A stretch of DNA of 64,000 bases from Nitrosopumilus sp. (GCF_025698945.1 NZ_JAILWM010000001.1:248001-312000), one strand, 5' to 3'; shown: positions 24,011-31,880, counted from the first letter of the stretch. Notes: generated by a model not told the origin, from the sequence alone. Program-made: numbers and translations.

Positions 24011-24723
24011 TTTCTTTTCCACCAATAGATAATTCCAAGAATGAAGGACACACTAATACCACCAACAAGTAATGTCAAAATTATTACTTCTAAATTATTT
24101 CCAGACATTGTAACATATGGATCATGTGCTACAGGAGGTTGGCAAAGTGCTTGACCATTTCTACACCTTTCATCTAATTGATTAGTGGAGAGTGAGGATT
24201 CGCGTGGTGGCATTATTACCCAAGTATTTTCAGGTAATGGAATTATTTCAGGAGTATATTTCATGTATATCCTTAAAGATTCATCAAATATTTTGATTTC
24301 AGATCCATCAATCCAATCAAAAGAAATCTGGACTTTCATAATCGGAGGCAAAGAATCACTCATACTAATTGATGGGTGAATTTGCAAGGTATTTGGAATT
24401 GCATGATCTTGATAAAAACCCCAATCATCTACAAATTCTTTTGCAGATTCCATTGCATAGTTTTCCCAATCTAGGTGAATTCCTAACTTTCTAACATCAT
24501 TTTCATTTAAATCCAAATCATAAACCGCCCTGCAAAAAATATTGCCTAGGGTTGCACTTCCATCATACCTTGGACTCCATAGAGTGTGACAGATTTCTAG
24601 CAGTTCATCAGGAGTGCATGATTCATCAGCATGTCCTACTTGTTTATCACAACTAGCATCTACATTAAGGAAAACAAATGGAACTAATGCAAGTGCAATA
24701 ATTATCAATAGTCTAGTTTTCAT
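24007..24723 (-). CDS. Secreted protein with C-terminal anchor
   Basis: The start is ATG 24723 (MKTRLLIIIALALVPFVFLNVDA), four codons inside a TTG-started frame and directly after the upstream TGA. The mature part begins SCDKQVGHADESCTPDELLEIC, and CRNGQALCQPPV comes later. A membrane segment (VIILTLLVGGISVSFILGII) and YWWKRK end the protein, the same anchor style as the 20407 and 25754 proteins. The last codons AAAAGAAAATGA also supply the start of the next gene. Function unknown. Confidence 0.68.
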   Translation of the reverse strand: MKTRLLIIIALALVPFVFLNVDASCDKQVGHADESCTPDELLEICHTLWSPRYDGSATLGNIFCRAVYDLDLNENDVRKLGIHLDWENYAMESAKEFVDDWGFYQDHAIPNTLQIHPSISMSDSLPPIMKVQISFDWIDGSEIKIFDESLRIYMKYTPEIIPLPENTWVIMPPRESSLSTNQLDERCRNGQALCQPPVAHDPYVTMSGNNLEVIILTLLVGGISVSFILGIIYWWKRK

Positions 24724-24724
24724 A

Positions 24725-25105
24725 TCAATCAAAATACTTCCTGTACAATGCTCTAACAGACGGTGGTTTTACAATTAACAGTATTCCAATTATTGTAAAT
24801 GAAAACCCAACTATTGGGACATATATTATTGAAAAAATCACATCCATAGTTTGCACGGTTGGGATTGTTGTAAACATAAACAACAACATCAATCCCTGAA
24901 ATGCGCTTGGAACTCCAAAGTATAGAAGATATCCTGCAACAATTAGCACAAGATAGGGCTTGCTAGGTCTTTTCTTTCGTTTAAGAATCAAATGTGCAAT
25001 TAACAAAGATATGCCAACTATTCCAAGCATCATTGGAACAAACATGAAAATTGAATTCCATTCAAAAATTGACTGCCAATAGCTTTGGTATTGCGGTTGA
25101 TCCAT
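24725..25105 (-). CDS. Polytopic membrane protein, 126 aa
   Basis: The 126-residue protein has four likely membrane segments, including FMFVPMMLGIVGISLLIAHL, YLVLIVAGYLLYFGVPSAF and a long final one. There are no Cys and no known motif. It begins one base after the upstream TAA (GAGAAAAATAAGATGG) and ends just before the next cassette start. It lacks the MKTR start of its neighbours. Function unknown. Confidence 0.65.
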   Translation of the reverse strand: MDQPQYQSYWQSIFEWNSIFMFVPMMLGIVGISLLIAHLILKRKKRPSKPYLVLIVAGYLLYFGVPSAFQGLMLLFMFTTIPTVQTMDVIFSIIYVPIVGFSFTIIGILLIVKPPSVRALYRKYFD

Positions 25106-25106
25106 C

Positions 25107-25757
25107 TTATTTTTCTCCGCAATATCCAGTACAGGTTTCTAGTATTTCCCACATGCAAGTATCGTTGTTAAAAATATGAGTACCGTTTCTAATTCTATGT
25201 TCGTTGTTTTCTACGTGTTGCCAAGGTATGCAAAGACTGTCAGAATTTGGATAGTTTTCTAATAGTTGCCACTCACATGTGTTATTGTCAATGAAATGTG
25301 TCTGATTTGTATAAGAGAGATAAATATCAAGCACGCCAAGACCGATTGAATCGTTAAAACAATAATTATAGATTTTTTGAAGTTTTGAAGGTATAGTAGA
25401 ATAACTACCCGAATCAATTCCTTTTAAATCAAGAATTTGTTTTGACAGATCTTCGGTATAGGAATAATATTGATACACATTCCAATGCGAGTGATCATCT
25501 TTAGTTTGATCAATCCACGCATGAAAGGTATTATTCAACATGGATTCAATCATTTCCTGTTTTTTTGTCTCCATCCACTCTTCTCCCTTGTATTCATAGA
25601 ACTGAATTGATGTCTCAGGTCTGCATGGGACATGACGATTTTGTTCTTTGTCAAAACAAGGTGCAACGTCTGCAAATTGGATTTGAAGTAGAATAAGAAA
25701 TAAACCAATAGAAATAATTGTAATGATTCCAATTATTGCTAAAATACTAGTCTTCAT
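25107..25757 (-). CDS. Secreted protein combining YKG-EWME module and N-x-T-H/C-x-W repeats
   Basis: The start is ATG 25757 (MKTSILAIIG), which overlaps the upstream TGA as ATGA; a longer frame from 25772 lies inside the upstream WRKRR codons. The protein has an N-terminal membrane segment. A CFDKEQNRHVPC start and the module FYEYKGEEWMETKKQEM...HWNVYQYYSY follow. Then come two repeats: NQTHFIDNNTCEW and NGTHIFNNDTCMWE, separated by YPNSDSLCIPWQ. The second part is clearly homologous to residues 65-140 of the 13935-14894 protein. The last residues CTGYCGEK add two Cys. Function unknown. Confidence 0.7.
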   Translation of the reverse strand: MKTSILAIIGIITIISIGLFLILLQIQFADVAPCFDKEQNRHVPCRPETSIQFYEYKGEEWMETKKQEMIESMLNNTFHAWIDQTKDDHSHWNVYQYYSYTEDLSKQILDLKGIDSGSYSTIPSKLQKIYNYCFNDSIGLGVLDIYLSYTNQTHFIDNNTCEWQLLENYPNSDSLCIPWQHVENNEHRIRNGTHIFNNDTCMWEILETCTGYCGEK

Positions 25758-26296
25758 CTTCTTTTTCTCCAAAACAAAAGTAATCCAACCGTCAATCCGG
25801 ATCCAACTAAAATTCCTACAAGTATTACAATCATGTTAAATTCAGGATCAACTTCCCATCCTCCTGTGGGGATTTTCTTTAAAGCTAATTGATATCGCTC
25901 GTCATCGATGTAGGGATCATGAATGGTGGAACTTTCATTTATCATGAACTCGTCAAATTGCCATCTATATTCACCTGTATTTGGAGCTCGTCCAGAAAAA
26001 AAGTAATATTCATACACATTTCTATTCTGAATCGACTCATCTACCCATTCTTGTAGAGTGTTTTCATTGATTGCGTTGTTTAGTTCTGTACGCTTTTGTT
26101 CCATGAATTCAGTCCCTTTGTAAGAATAGTATTGACTCCATTTGTTTATCTCTTCTTGATCATATCTTCCATTTCCTATAGAATCAAGACATGGTGCATC
26201 AAGCCAATCTTCGTTTTCAAAACAAGATGCAAATGAATTTGAAATTGGGGTTAACAATCCTGCAAACATGAGGATTATCAATAGTCTAGTTCTCAT
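25754..26296 (-). CDS. Secreted protein with YKG-EWME-like module and C-terminal anchor
   Basis: The 180-residue protein has a signal peptide ending SNSFA and then SCFENEDWLDAPCLD, closely matching the N-terminus of the mature 20407 protein. The module reads YYSYKGTEFMEQKRTELNNA then QEWVDESIQNRNVYEYYF. A C-terminal membrane segment ends in WRKRR, whose codons overlap the next start. It starts from TAGAAAATGAGAACTAGAC after the 26300 gene. It is the minus-strand sister of the 20407 gene. Function unknown. Confidence 0.7.
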   Translation of the reverse strand: MRTRLLIILMFAGLLTPISNSFASCFENEDWLDAPCLDSIGNGRYDQEEINKWSQYYSYKGTEFMEQKRTELNNAINENTLQEWVDESIQNRNVYEYYFFSGRAPNTGEYRWQFDEFMINESSTIHDPYIDDERYQLALKKIPTGGWEVDPEFNMIVILVGILVGSGLTVGLLLFWRKRR

Positions 26297-26299
26297 TTT

Positions 26300-27226
26300 C
26301 TATCGAACTATTTTCCCGTCAGCAACTTGAAATTCCAAATAGACTGTATAGTGTGGAATGTCATTCTGTTTTGCTGTAAATGTGTAAATGCCATCCTGAC
26401 TCCATGAAGAATCTACAACAACACTAGTTCGAAACTCTCCCTCAACAGGGGCAAATGCTGTCCATGTGGATACATCATTGCCATCAGTAGTTATAACAAA
26501 AGTAATTTCTGAATCTACCCTGTCAGTCTTTCCTACAAACTCCAAGGAATAATCATCAAGATGGTTCATTGTGTAAAGCTCAATTCCGGAAATCTTTATC
26601 ATCTCTGCATTCTCATCAATGGAAAATCGCTTTCCATCAAGAGTTCTGCATTCTAGTATTGGCCAGTTTGAGACATCGGTGAAATGGGAAGCCTCTTGGC
26701 ACTCATAAAATGACTGGACATTTGGAGCAATACAATCTACAAAGACATTGGCGTTTCCAAATCTTGCAGAACCAAGATCCCCCTCAATTGGGTTATACAG
26801 GGAGACTGAGACGCCAGAATACCCGTCTACTGTAACTCTTTCAATGTGTTCCAAGTCTAAATCAAATCCGCGAGTGGGATAGTAGCCGCCATTAACCAGA
26901 ATATGGGTTTTTTCAGAACATGTCTCTTTTATGGTACCAGATGTATGGCCATCAATTTTCCAAGATCCATGATTGGCATGAGGAAACGCCCATCCACGAG
27001 ATACCAGTTCGCGTAAAGTATCAGGGGATACACATGCAGTCTTTGAGTTGTCTACTTTGTATGCTGTAAACATTCCAAAATTACAATCTCTTGCCAATGA
27101 GACATTTTCTACAATTACGTAATCATCAAGATTTGCAACGATTCCTCCATGTGAAGAGGATTCTTGAGCAAATGCAGTACCTGCAAAAATAGGAATCAAC
27201 AATAATGCATACAGTAAACGGTTCAT
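26300..27226 (-). CDS. Secreted protein with N-terminal two-Cys/RGW module
   Basis: The 308-residue protein has a signal peptide ending TAFA. Residues about 37-86 hold the shared module, ENVSLARDCNFGMF...KTACVSPDTLRELVSRGWAF, at the N-terminus instead of the C-terminus. Two beta domains follow: one with several Cys (VFVDCIAPNVQSFYECQEAS...LECRTLDGKRF), then an Ig-like C-terminal domain (FRTSVVVDSSWSQDGIYTFT...VYLEFQVADGKIVR). Its own start (MNRLLYALLLIP) differs from the cassette, consistent with it being first in the array. Function unknown. Confidence 0.72.
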   Translation of the reverse strand: MNRLLYALLLIPIFAGTAFAQESSSHGGIVANLDDYVIVENVSLARDCNFGMFTAYKVDNSKTACVSPDTLRELVSRGWAFPHANHGSWKIDGHTSGTIKETCSEKTHILVNGGYYPTRGFDLDLEHIERVTVDGYSGVSVSLYNPIEGDLGSARFGNANVFVDCIAPNVQSFYECQEASHFTDVSNWPILECRTLDGKRFSIDENAEMIKISGIELYTMNHLDDYSLEFVGKTDRVDSEITFVITTDGNDVSTWTAFAPVEGEFRTSVVVDSSWSQDGIYTFTAKQNDIPHYTVYLEFQVADGKIVR

Positions 27227-27314
27227 CTTTTGATTAATGAATTTCTGCAGAGTTGATAAGTAATTCTAATGAATTACAATGTAGAGTTTAACGATACCTT
27301 TACCGTGTAAGTCT

Positions 27315-27443
27315 TTAATTTTCAATTTTTTCATTCTTATGAATTGTCTTGTAATGTCTTTGCAAAAACCCTTCTCCCTGCAACATCTTGCCACAAATCT
27401 CACATTTTACCCTGTTTCGCATGTTCATACTATCATAATTCAT
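27315..27443 (-). CDS. C2H2 zinc-finger microprotein, 42 aa
   Basis: The 42-residue product carries one finger, VKCEICGKMLQGEGFLQRHY followed by KTIH. This is C-x2-C-x12-H-x4-H with hydrophobic core residues in place. It begins three bases after the stop of the neighbouring zinc-finger gene, so the two are likely cotranscribed. Confidence 0.7.
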   Translation of the reverse strand: MNYDSMNMRNRVKCEICGKMLQGEGFLQRHYKTIHKNEKIEN

Positions 27444-27446
27444 AAT

Positions 27447-27578
27447 TTAATTGTGGTTTAGTGCAATGTGTGCTCGCAGTCTTGTGATGAGAATCTTTTG
27501 GCTGCATTCTGGACAGTTTACTGAAAACATGCCGAACTCTTCTTCTGAAATTAGGTATTGATTAACATTACTATTCAT
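27447..27578 (-). CDS. C2H2-like zinc-finger microprotein, 43 aa
   Basis: The 43-residue product has NCPECSQKILITRLRAHIAL followed by NHN, a shortened C-x2-C...H-x4-H finger. It is the first gene of the two-gene micro zinc-finger unit and starts at ATG 27578. The N-terminal YLISEEEFGMF segment is acidic. Confidence 0.65.
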   Translation of the reverse strand: MNSNVNQYLISEEEFGMFSVNCPECSQKILITRLRAHIALNHN

Positions 27579-27688
27579 TACTATAGATTACTATACATCA
27601 CTCTCTTTTATGTATTACTTTAGATCATTTTTGATTACTTCCAAATTTGGGAGGCTAACGATAAAACAAATGGAGAAAAAGTGAAAAA

Positions 27689-27826
27689 ATGAAAGAAAAA
27701 TTTAGTGTCTCAATCGATGAGGACTTGTTGAAATGGGTGGATTCTCAGATTAAATCAAAAGTATTTGCAAGCAGATCTCATGGAATAGAATATGCTCTAA
27801 ATGAGTTAAAGAAGAAAAAAGACTAA
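27689..27826 (+). CDS. Ribbon-helix-helix protein, 45 aa
   Basis: The 45-residue product has an N-terminal strand (KEKFSVSIDEDLLKWVDSQI) and a second helix (SRSHGIEYALNELKKKK), the minimal RHH fold. It ends tail-to-tail with the HEPN gene, sharing its last four bases. RHH proteins are common antitoxins, but convergent orientation with the HEPN gene is not a usual toxin-antitoxin layout. Confidence 0.7.
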   Translation: MKEKFSVSIDEDLLKWVDSQIKSKVFASRSHGIEYALNELKKKKD

Positions 27827-28710
27827 TGGCAAATTCCCTTGATTTTATTACAAATTATTGTTATGGATTGGATTAATTGTAGCAATTTATCTTTGTTTTC
27901 CTCGTAAAGTATTTCCGAATTTGTATTCTCAATAATTGTGGGATATCGTCCAATTTCTTGATGTGGAAAAGTCAATAAACCATATTCATACCATTCAAAT
28001 GCCGTATCAATCATTTTCATTTTTATCATGAAATCTGTTGCATCCTTCGATAACGAATTTGGTCCAGTTCCATAAAAATAAGGCTTAACTTCAAGCATAA
28101 ATTTTTCTAAGATTAATTTTGCATTTTTTTGATCATTATTTTTTATTGCATTGAGATAATCTATTATAAATAATGGAAGTTTTGATTTTAATTTTACAGG
28201 TATTTTCTTTTTTAACAAATTAGCAAGAAATTCAGGTGAACCCAAATAATTATGTAAAACTGAAAGATATTTTTTTGTACTTGTATTATTTTTAATTCTA
28301 ATTCCATTTAAAATATTTTGTTCATTTTTATTCAATTTTATTCCTAGTGAACTTTTCCAAAAAAGAATTTTATAATCATGGGATTGTTCTACTTTTTTAA
28401 AAGTTGTTTGCAAAGTAGTAAAATGTTCAATTGTTGATTCTAATACTCTTATTATGTTTTCATCCTTTTCATCATTTTTTTGATTTTCCAATATTGTGAT
28501 GGCCTCTTTTAGAATTTCAAAATATTGTAAATGCCCTAATTTGTGTACTTCAGTTACAAGATTAAATTTCAAAAGATATGCTTTGAGGTATTTTTCTAAT
28601 GCTTGTTGGATTGAATACGCTGCAAATCCATAATCTTCTATTTTGAATAAATACATAGAACGGTCTAAATCATATTCTGCCTTTTGCATAAAATCCCGAA
28701 AATCAATCAT
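27823..28710 (-). CDS. HEPN-domain protein
   Basis: The 295-residue protein starts with a HEPN domain. It has FMQKAEYDLDRSMYLFKIED, then GFAAYSIQQALEKYLKAYLL and a Thr-Glu-Val-His-Lys turn. The rest is helical with two repeated YxK-type segments (LKNKIPVK-like and LILEKFMLEVKPYFYG) and is not recognised. The R-x4-6-H RNase motif of HEPN toxins is not clearly present, so a non-catalytic or nucleotide-binding form is as likely. It follows a small zinc-ribbon membrane protein with TAATATG spacing, so the two form an operon. Confidence 0.7.
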   Translation of the reverse strand: MIDFRDFMQKAEYDLDRSMYLFKIEDYGFAAYSIQQALEKYLKAYLLKFNLVTEVHKLGHLQYFEILKEAITILENQKNDEKDENIIRVLESTIEHFTTLQTTFKKVEQSHDYKILFWKSSLGIKLNKNEQNILNGIRIKNNTSTKKYLSVLHNYLGSPEFLANLLKKKIPVKLKSKLPLFIIDYLNAIKNNDQKNAKLILEKFMLEVKPYFYGTGPNSLSKDATDFMIKMKMIDTAFEWYEYGLLTFPHQEIGRYPTIIENTNSEILYEENKDKLLQLIQSITIICNKIKGICH

Positions 28711-28711
28711 A

Positions 28712-28858
28712 TTAATCTCCTATGTTGGAATGACAATTGGCACATCTCCTAGCATTTTTTTTAACAAATGCTCCACAATACGGACATCTACGTCGATCCT
28801 GTGAAATGGCATATAGGCCAGCTGCTCCAAGAATTAATGCTAATGCTGCCCATGACAT
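28712..28858 (-). CDS. Micro zinc-ribbon membrane protein, 48 aa
   Basis: The 48-residue product has one N-terminal membrane segment (MSWAALALILGAAGLYAIS) followed by a zinc ribbon (RCPYCGAFVKKNARRCANCH). The ligands are C-x2-C...C-x2-C. Its stop lies one base before the HEPN gene start, so it is probably translated together with it. Confidence 0.7.
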   Translation of the reverse strand: MSWAALALILGAAGLYAISQDRRRCPYCGAFVKKNARRCANCHSNIGD

Positions 28859-28953
28859 ATTGAATGATCATTTGAGTTTGTAATAGCAATTACGGGAAAA
28901 TAATAAATGAAATTTATGCATTTGAAAATGTAAATTTTTCAAAAATATTCTAA

Positions 28954-29208
28954 TTATTTTAATTTATTTAGAAAATGATCAGTCAGACCCTCAAAATCTA
29001 GAGTTTCTTTTTCATTATCAAGGAAATTTCGAATTGAAGACCAAGTTTCTTCTGAAAATTCATCAGTAGCTATAATTCCTGATAGCAGAACAGTATTGAT
29101 TACTGTAGTAAAATTAACGTCTTCCCCTCGTCCAGCAATGAGCCCACCTTGAATTTTTCTTAATTGTTGTTCGATCTCCTTATTCAATGTAACTGTGATT
29201 CTATTCAT
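28954..29208 (-). CDS. Ribbon-helix-helix protein with C-terminal extension
   Basis: The 84-residue protein has an RHH N-terminal part: strand NRITVTLNKEIEQQLRKIQG and second helix VNFTTVINTVLLSGI. An acidic C-terminal helix pair follows (SEETWSSIRNFLDNEKETLD). This is typical of small archaeal transcription regulators or antitoxins of accessory regions. No toxin gene is directly adjacent. Confidence 0.72.
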   Translation of the reverse strand: MNRITVTLNKEIEQQLRKIQGGLIAGRGEDVNFTTVINTVLLSGIIATDEFSEETWSSIRNFLDNEKETLDFEGLTDHFLNKLK

Positions 29209-29281
29209 CTTAAATTCAAAGAATCTTAGAATCTTTTCTATATAAGCATTCTTAAAAATGTAAATCTATCATTTTGCATTA

Positions 29282-29935
29282 TTGACACTACTAATTCATT
29301 CGTTAATTACGGGAATAATCGTAATGATTTTGGTATTAGGAATTTCAATTTTTACTTTAAACACATCTTTTCAAAATGATAGTATAACTTGGATAACCTT
29401 AGTTCTTTCCTTAGGTTCAGGAATTATAATTACATTAATTGTAAATGATAAAGCAAAACTAGCACATCAAGAAGTTATTACATCCCAACAAACAATTACT
29501 GATTTATTAGAAAAATTGGAAGAGACTGATAAGAAACATCAAAAAGTTTTGAAATTGCTTCAAGATAGTACAGAAAGCAATGAACAAAGAGCTAAAGATG
29601 CAATTCTGATCAATTTAATATACATTAAAAATATGTTAGAAAAAATTTTCAAACATATTGATAAGAATAATATACAAAAAAAAGATTTTAAATTGATCAC
29701 AGATGTCTTAAAACATCTGGAATCCTCAATTGATTTGACAATGCAATCACTTAATGTGGTTGGAGTACAAATTAATGAAAATAAGAAAAGTCAAATTAAC
29801 TCATCGTTAGAAACTTTAAGAAAAATCATTATTGCATCATTAGTAATCACTGATGAAAATTGGAAAAAAACTGGAGAGTTATTGCATAAAAGTTTTAAAA
29901 ACTTTGAACATATAGTAGATGATATGAATAATTAA
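29282..29935 (+). CDS. Two-span membrane protein with long coiled coil
   Basis: The 217-residue protein starts at TTG 29282. Two membrane segments (SLITGIIVMILVLGISIFTL and WITLVLSLGSGIIITLIV) are followed by about 150 residues of charged helix, with heptad-like stretches (QTITDLLEKLEETDKKHQKV, LLQDSTESNEQRAKDAIL). It ends four bases into the convergent ASCH gene. A membrane-anchored coiled coil next to the QueC-like operon could be an effector, but nothing shows this directly. Confidence 0.6.
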   Translation: MTLLIHSLITGIIVMILVLGISIFTLNTSFQNDSITWITLVLSLGSGIIITLIVNDKAKLAHQEVITSQQTITDLLEKLEETDKKHQKVLKLLQDSTESNEQRAKDAILINLIYIKNMLEKIFKHIDKNNIQKKDFKLITDVLKHLESSIDLTMQSLNVVGVQINENKKSQINSSLETLRKIIIASLVITDENWKKTGELLHKSFKNFEHIVDDMNN

Positions 29936-30318
29936 ATATAATATGTAATTTTATTTTTCATGTAATCTTCAACTAATTTGACATCCTTCACCCAAACTCT
30001 TGCGCCCATTGGATGAACATATTTTTTTGGTTTTTCAAAAACTTCTGCTACCTCTATTTCCCATGCATAAGAAGAAAAATCTGGAGATAAAAAAGAAACA
30101 TCAGATTTATGCAAATCTTTTGTTTTCTTGAGTTCTTTGATTGATAAAGGCCCTTTTGAATTTTCAATAATTATTTTACCAAGTAAGTGTCCTTTAGATA
30201 ATAACCCAATCTCTGTACCAATTTTTTCGGAGGGAGGTTTTCTTGAACGTAACTCCCATTTTTTTTGATTGTTTATTATCATATTTGCATATGGTTCATT
30301 AATAATTAATCCGTCCAT
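29932..30318 (-). CDS. ASCH-domain protein
   Basis: I chose ATG 30318, whose TAATG overlaps the stop of the QueC-like gene; a GTG at 30330 is an alternative. The product of about 128 residues opens with DGLIINEPYANMIINNQKKW and ELRSRKPP, the ASCH signature in which a Lys/Trp/Glu/Arg segment lines the ligand cleft. LLSKGHLLGKIII and the closing WVKDVKLVEDY follow. ASCH domains bind RNA or modified nucleosides. As last gene of the four-gene operon it may recognise a modified base or nucleotide; this is inference. Confidence 0.75.
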   Translation of the reverse strand: MDGLIINEPYANMIINNQKKWELRSRKPPSEKIGTEIGLLSKGHLLGKIIIENSKGPLSIKELKKTKDLHKSDVSFLSPDFSSYAWEIEVAEVFEKPKKYVHPMGARVWVKDVKLVEDYMKNKITYYI

Positions 30319-31571
30319 TAAGTTATCCACCCATATTTTTTTCTCAATCTTTGAAGAGCTTTTTGTCGCATTTCTAATATCTTATTGTCAATGATATTTA
30401 GATATTCCATGCTTGTTTTACCAAGAATTTCTGAATCATTATTATTCTTTAGATAATTTTGAATTCCTACATACATATCAAGAGAAAATTTTTCAAGTAT
30501 GGGGTATTTTTTAGCTAAATTTTCAAATCTCTCTTTCTCAATATTGTTTTTAATTTCATCATGTTGAATGATGTTTTTCCAAAATTCTAAACAATTAATC
30601 AAAATTCTAAAAGTTGTCATTCTACTTTCTTTTAATGTTGATGAGCTTATTTTAAATGGATTGTATAAATATCGAGAGTTTATATTTTCATCTAAATCTA
30701 TTGCATAAAGAGATAGTATTCTAACAAAACATGCCATACATATTCCACACATTTTTGAAATACCTTGAGATGTGGAACAAGACCAAGTATGTTCGATCAA
30801 TGTTTTTGTTTTTGACATCAATATAACTTCAGATTTTGTTTTGTTAATGAAAGGTGTTTGAACTTTGATCTTAGCATTTGTTATTTTTTTAAAAATCTCT
30901 GTCCATTTCTGAATCATATCTGGATTGGCTGTTCTAGTTGGAGAAACAGTTGATGCAACAGGATAATTAATCATTAAAGGTCCATTTTCAGGTATTATAA
31001 CTTTAGTAATTCCATGTTCTGCTGCAATGCAAAGTAAATTTGTTAGAAAAGTTACACCGCGTATATGTAAAAGAGGAATATCTGCAGTACTTTCTAAATC
31101 AAGATTACTGAAAGAAATTTTATGATTTTTAGGAATACATTTTTGATATACTTCTCGGGCTACGTGATACATACGATGACTTGTATGTGTATGGTGTAAT
31201 AATCCTCTAGAGTTTCTAAATTCATCAATTAATGGTAATGAGCCACTATCTAATCCACCAGAAAATAAACTTACAAAATCAAAATTAAAATCACCAAATA
31301 TCATTGGTCTTTTATGTTTCGAAATTTCTGAAAATTCAAATTGTATTTGTCTGTCTGTTAACCATTCAAAAAATTCCTCAAAGATTTGTTTATTCTCATT
31401 AAATTTTTTAAAATTTTCAACCGGAACCAAAATCTTTGTAGGTTTGGTTTTTTGTTTAGATTCACCTTTATGTGCACCCACAATAATTCTTTGCATATCC
31501 GAAAAATCTTCATAAATGGGAAAATTACGTCCCTCTAAACCATATGTGTTTTTAGGTCTACTGATAGTCAA
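30318..31571 (-). CDS. QueC-like PP-loop ATPase (Qat/Cap9-like)
   Basis: The 417-residue protein starts at TTG 31571, overlapping the upstream stop as TTGA. Residues 104-109 are the PP-loop SGGLDS in FDFVSLFSGGLDSGSLPL. Cys 265, 275, 278 and 281 (CSTSQG...MCGICMAC) match the zinc site of 7-cyano-7-deazaguanine synthase QueC. It is much longer than QueC (about 230 residues), with added N- and C-terminal parts. No other queuosine or archaeosine gene is adjacent. Long QueC-like proteins in defence operons (QatC, type IV CBASS Cap9) attach a deazaguanine base to the N-terminal Gly of a partner, and the first gene of this operon starts Met-Gly. Confidence 0.75.
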   Translation of the reverse strand: MTISRPKNTYGLEGRNFPIYEDFSDMQRIIVGAHKGESKQKTKPTKILVPVENFKKFNENKQIFEEFFEWLTDRQIQFEFSEISKHKRPMIFGDFNFDFVSLFSGGLDSGSLPLIDEFRNSRGLLHHTHTSHRMYHVAREVYQKCIPKNHKISFSNLDLESTADIPLLHIRGVTFLTNLLCIAAEHGITKVIIPENGPLMINYPVASTVSPTRTANPDMIQKWTEIFKKITNAKIKVQTPFINKTKSEVILMSKTKTLIEHTWSCSTSQGISKMCGICMACFVRILSLYAIDLDENINSRYLYNPFKISSSTLKESRMTTFRILINCLEFWKNIIQHDEIKNNIEKERFENLAKKYPILEKFSLDMYVGIQNYLKNNNDSEILGKTSMEYLNIIDNKILEMRQKALQRLRKKYGWIT

Positions 31572-31879
31572 TTTTTCTTTAATTCTTTTTCAATTTCTTC
31601 AAGTAAATCCTTTCCAAACTCCTCTCCACTATTATTTTCTTCATCTCCAAGAAATTCAGCAGATAGTTCTGAAAAAGACTTGTTTTTAATTTTGTTAACA
31701 GCTTTGCGTGCTAATTTTTCTGCTCTTTTTTCAGCTTCAAGTAATAAGTTATCTCTGATTTCTCTAACCTCTGGTTTTTCTATTTTTTTATAAAGTTCTT
31801 CAATTGTTATTTTATCATCATGATAAAATGCATTTTTATAAAGTTCAAAAAAATAGTCTTGTAATTCTTTAGATAACAA
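31568..31879 (-). CDS. Small helical protein of the QueC-like operon
   Basis: The 103-residue product starts at TTG 31879. A good ribosome-binding sequence (AAAGGAGA) lies about ten bases upstream, unusual among the mostly leaderless genes here. It is almost wholly charged helix (EAEKRAEKLARKAVNKIKNK, acidic C-terminal GKDLLEEIEKELKKN). It lies between the Met-Gly-Thr protein and the QueC-like enzyme with overlaps on both sides. Together with the upstream protein it has about the length of QatB, so it could be its detached C-terminal part. This is speculative. Confidence 0.6.
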   Translation of the reverse strand: MLSKELQDYFFELYKNAFYHDDKITIEELYKKIEKPEVREIRDNLLLEAEKRAEKLARKAVNKIKNKSFSELSAEFLGDEENNSGEEFGKDLLEEIEKELKKN

Positions 31880-31880
31880 A

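Noticed and set aside
27689-28710. RHH/HEPN as a classical toxin-antitoxin operon
   Set aside because: The genes are convergent, not co-directional, and the HEPN RNase motif is unclear.
30318-31571. QueC-like gene as part of normal archaeosine/queuosine synthesis
   Set aside because: The protein is nearly twice QueC length, no other pathway genes are adjacent, and it lies in a low-GC accessory island operon. A housekeeping role is not excluded but is less likely.
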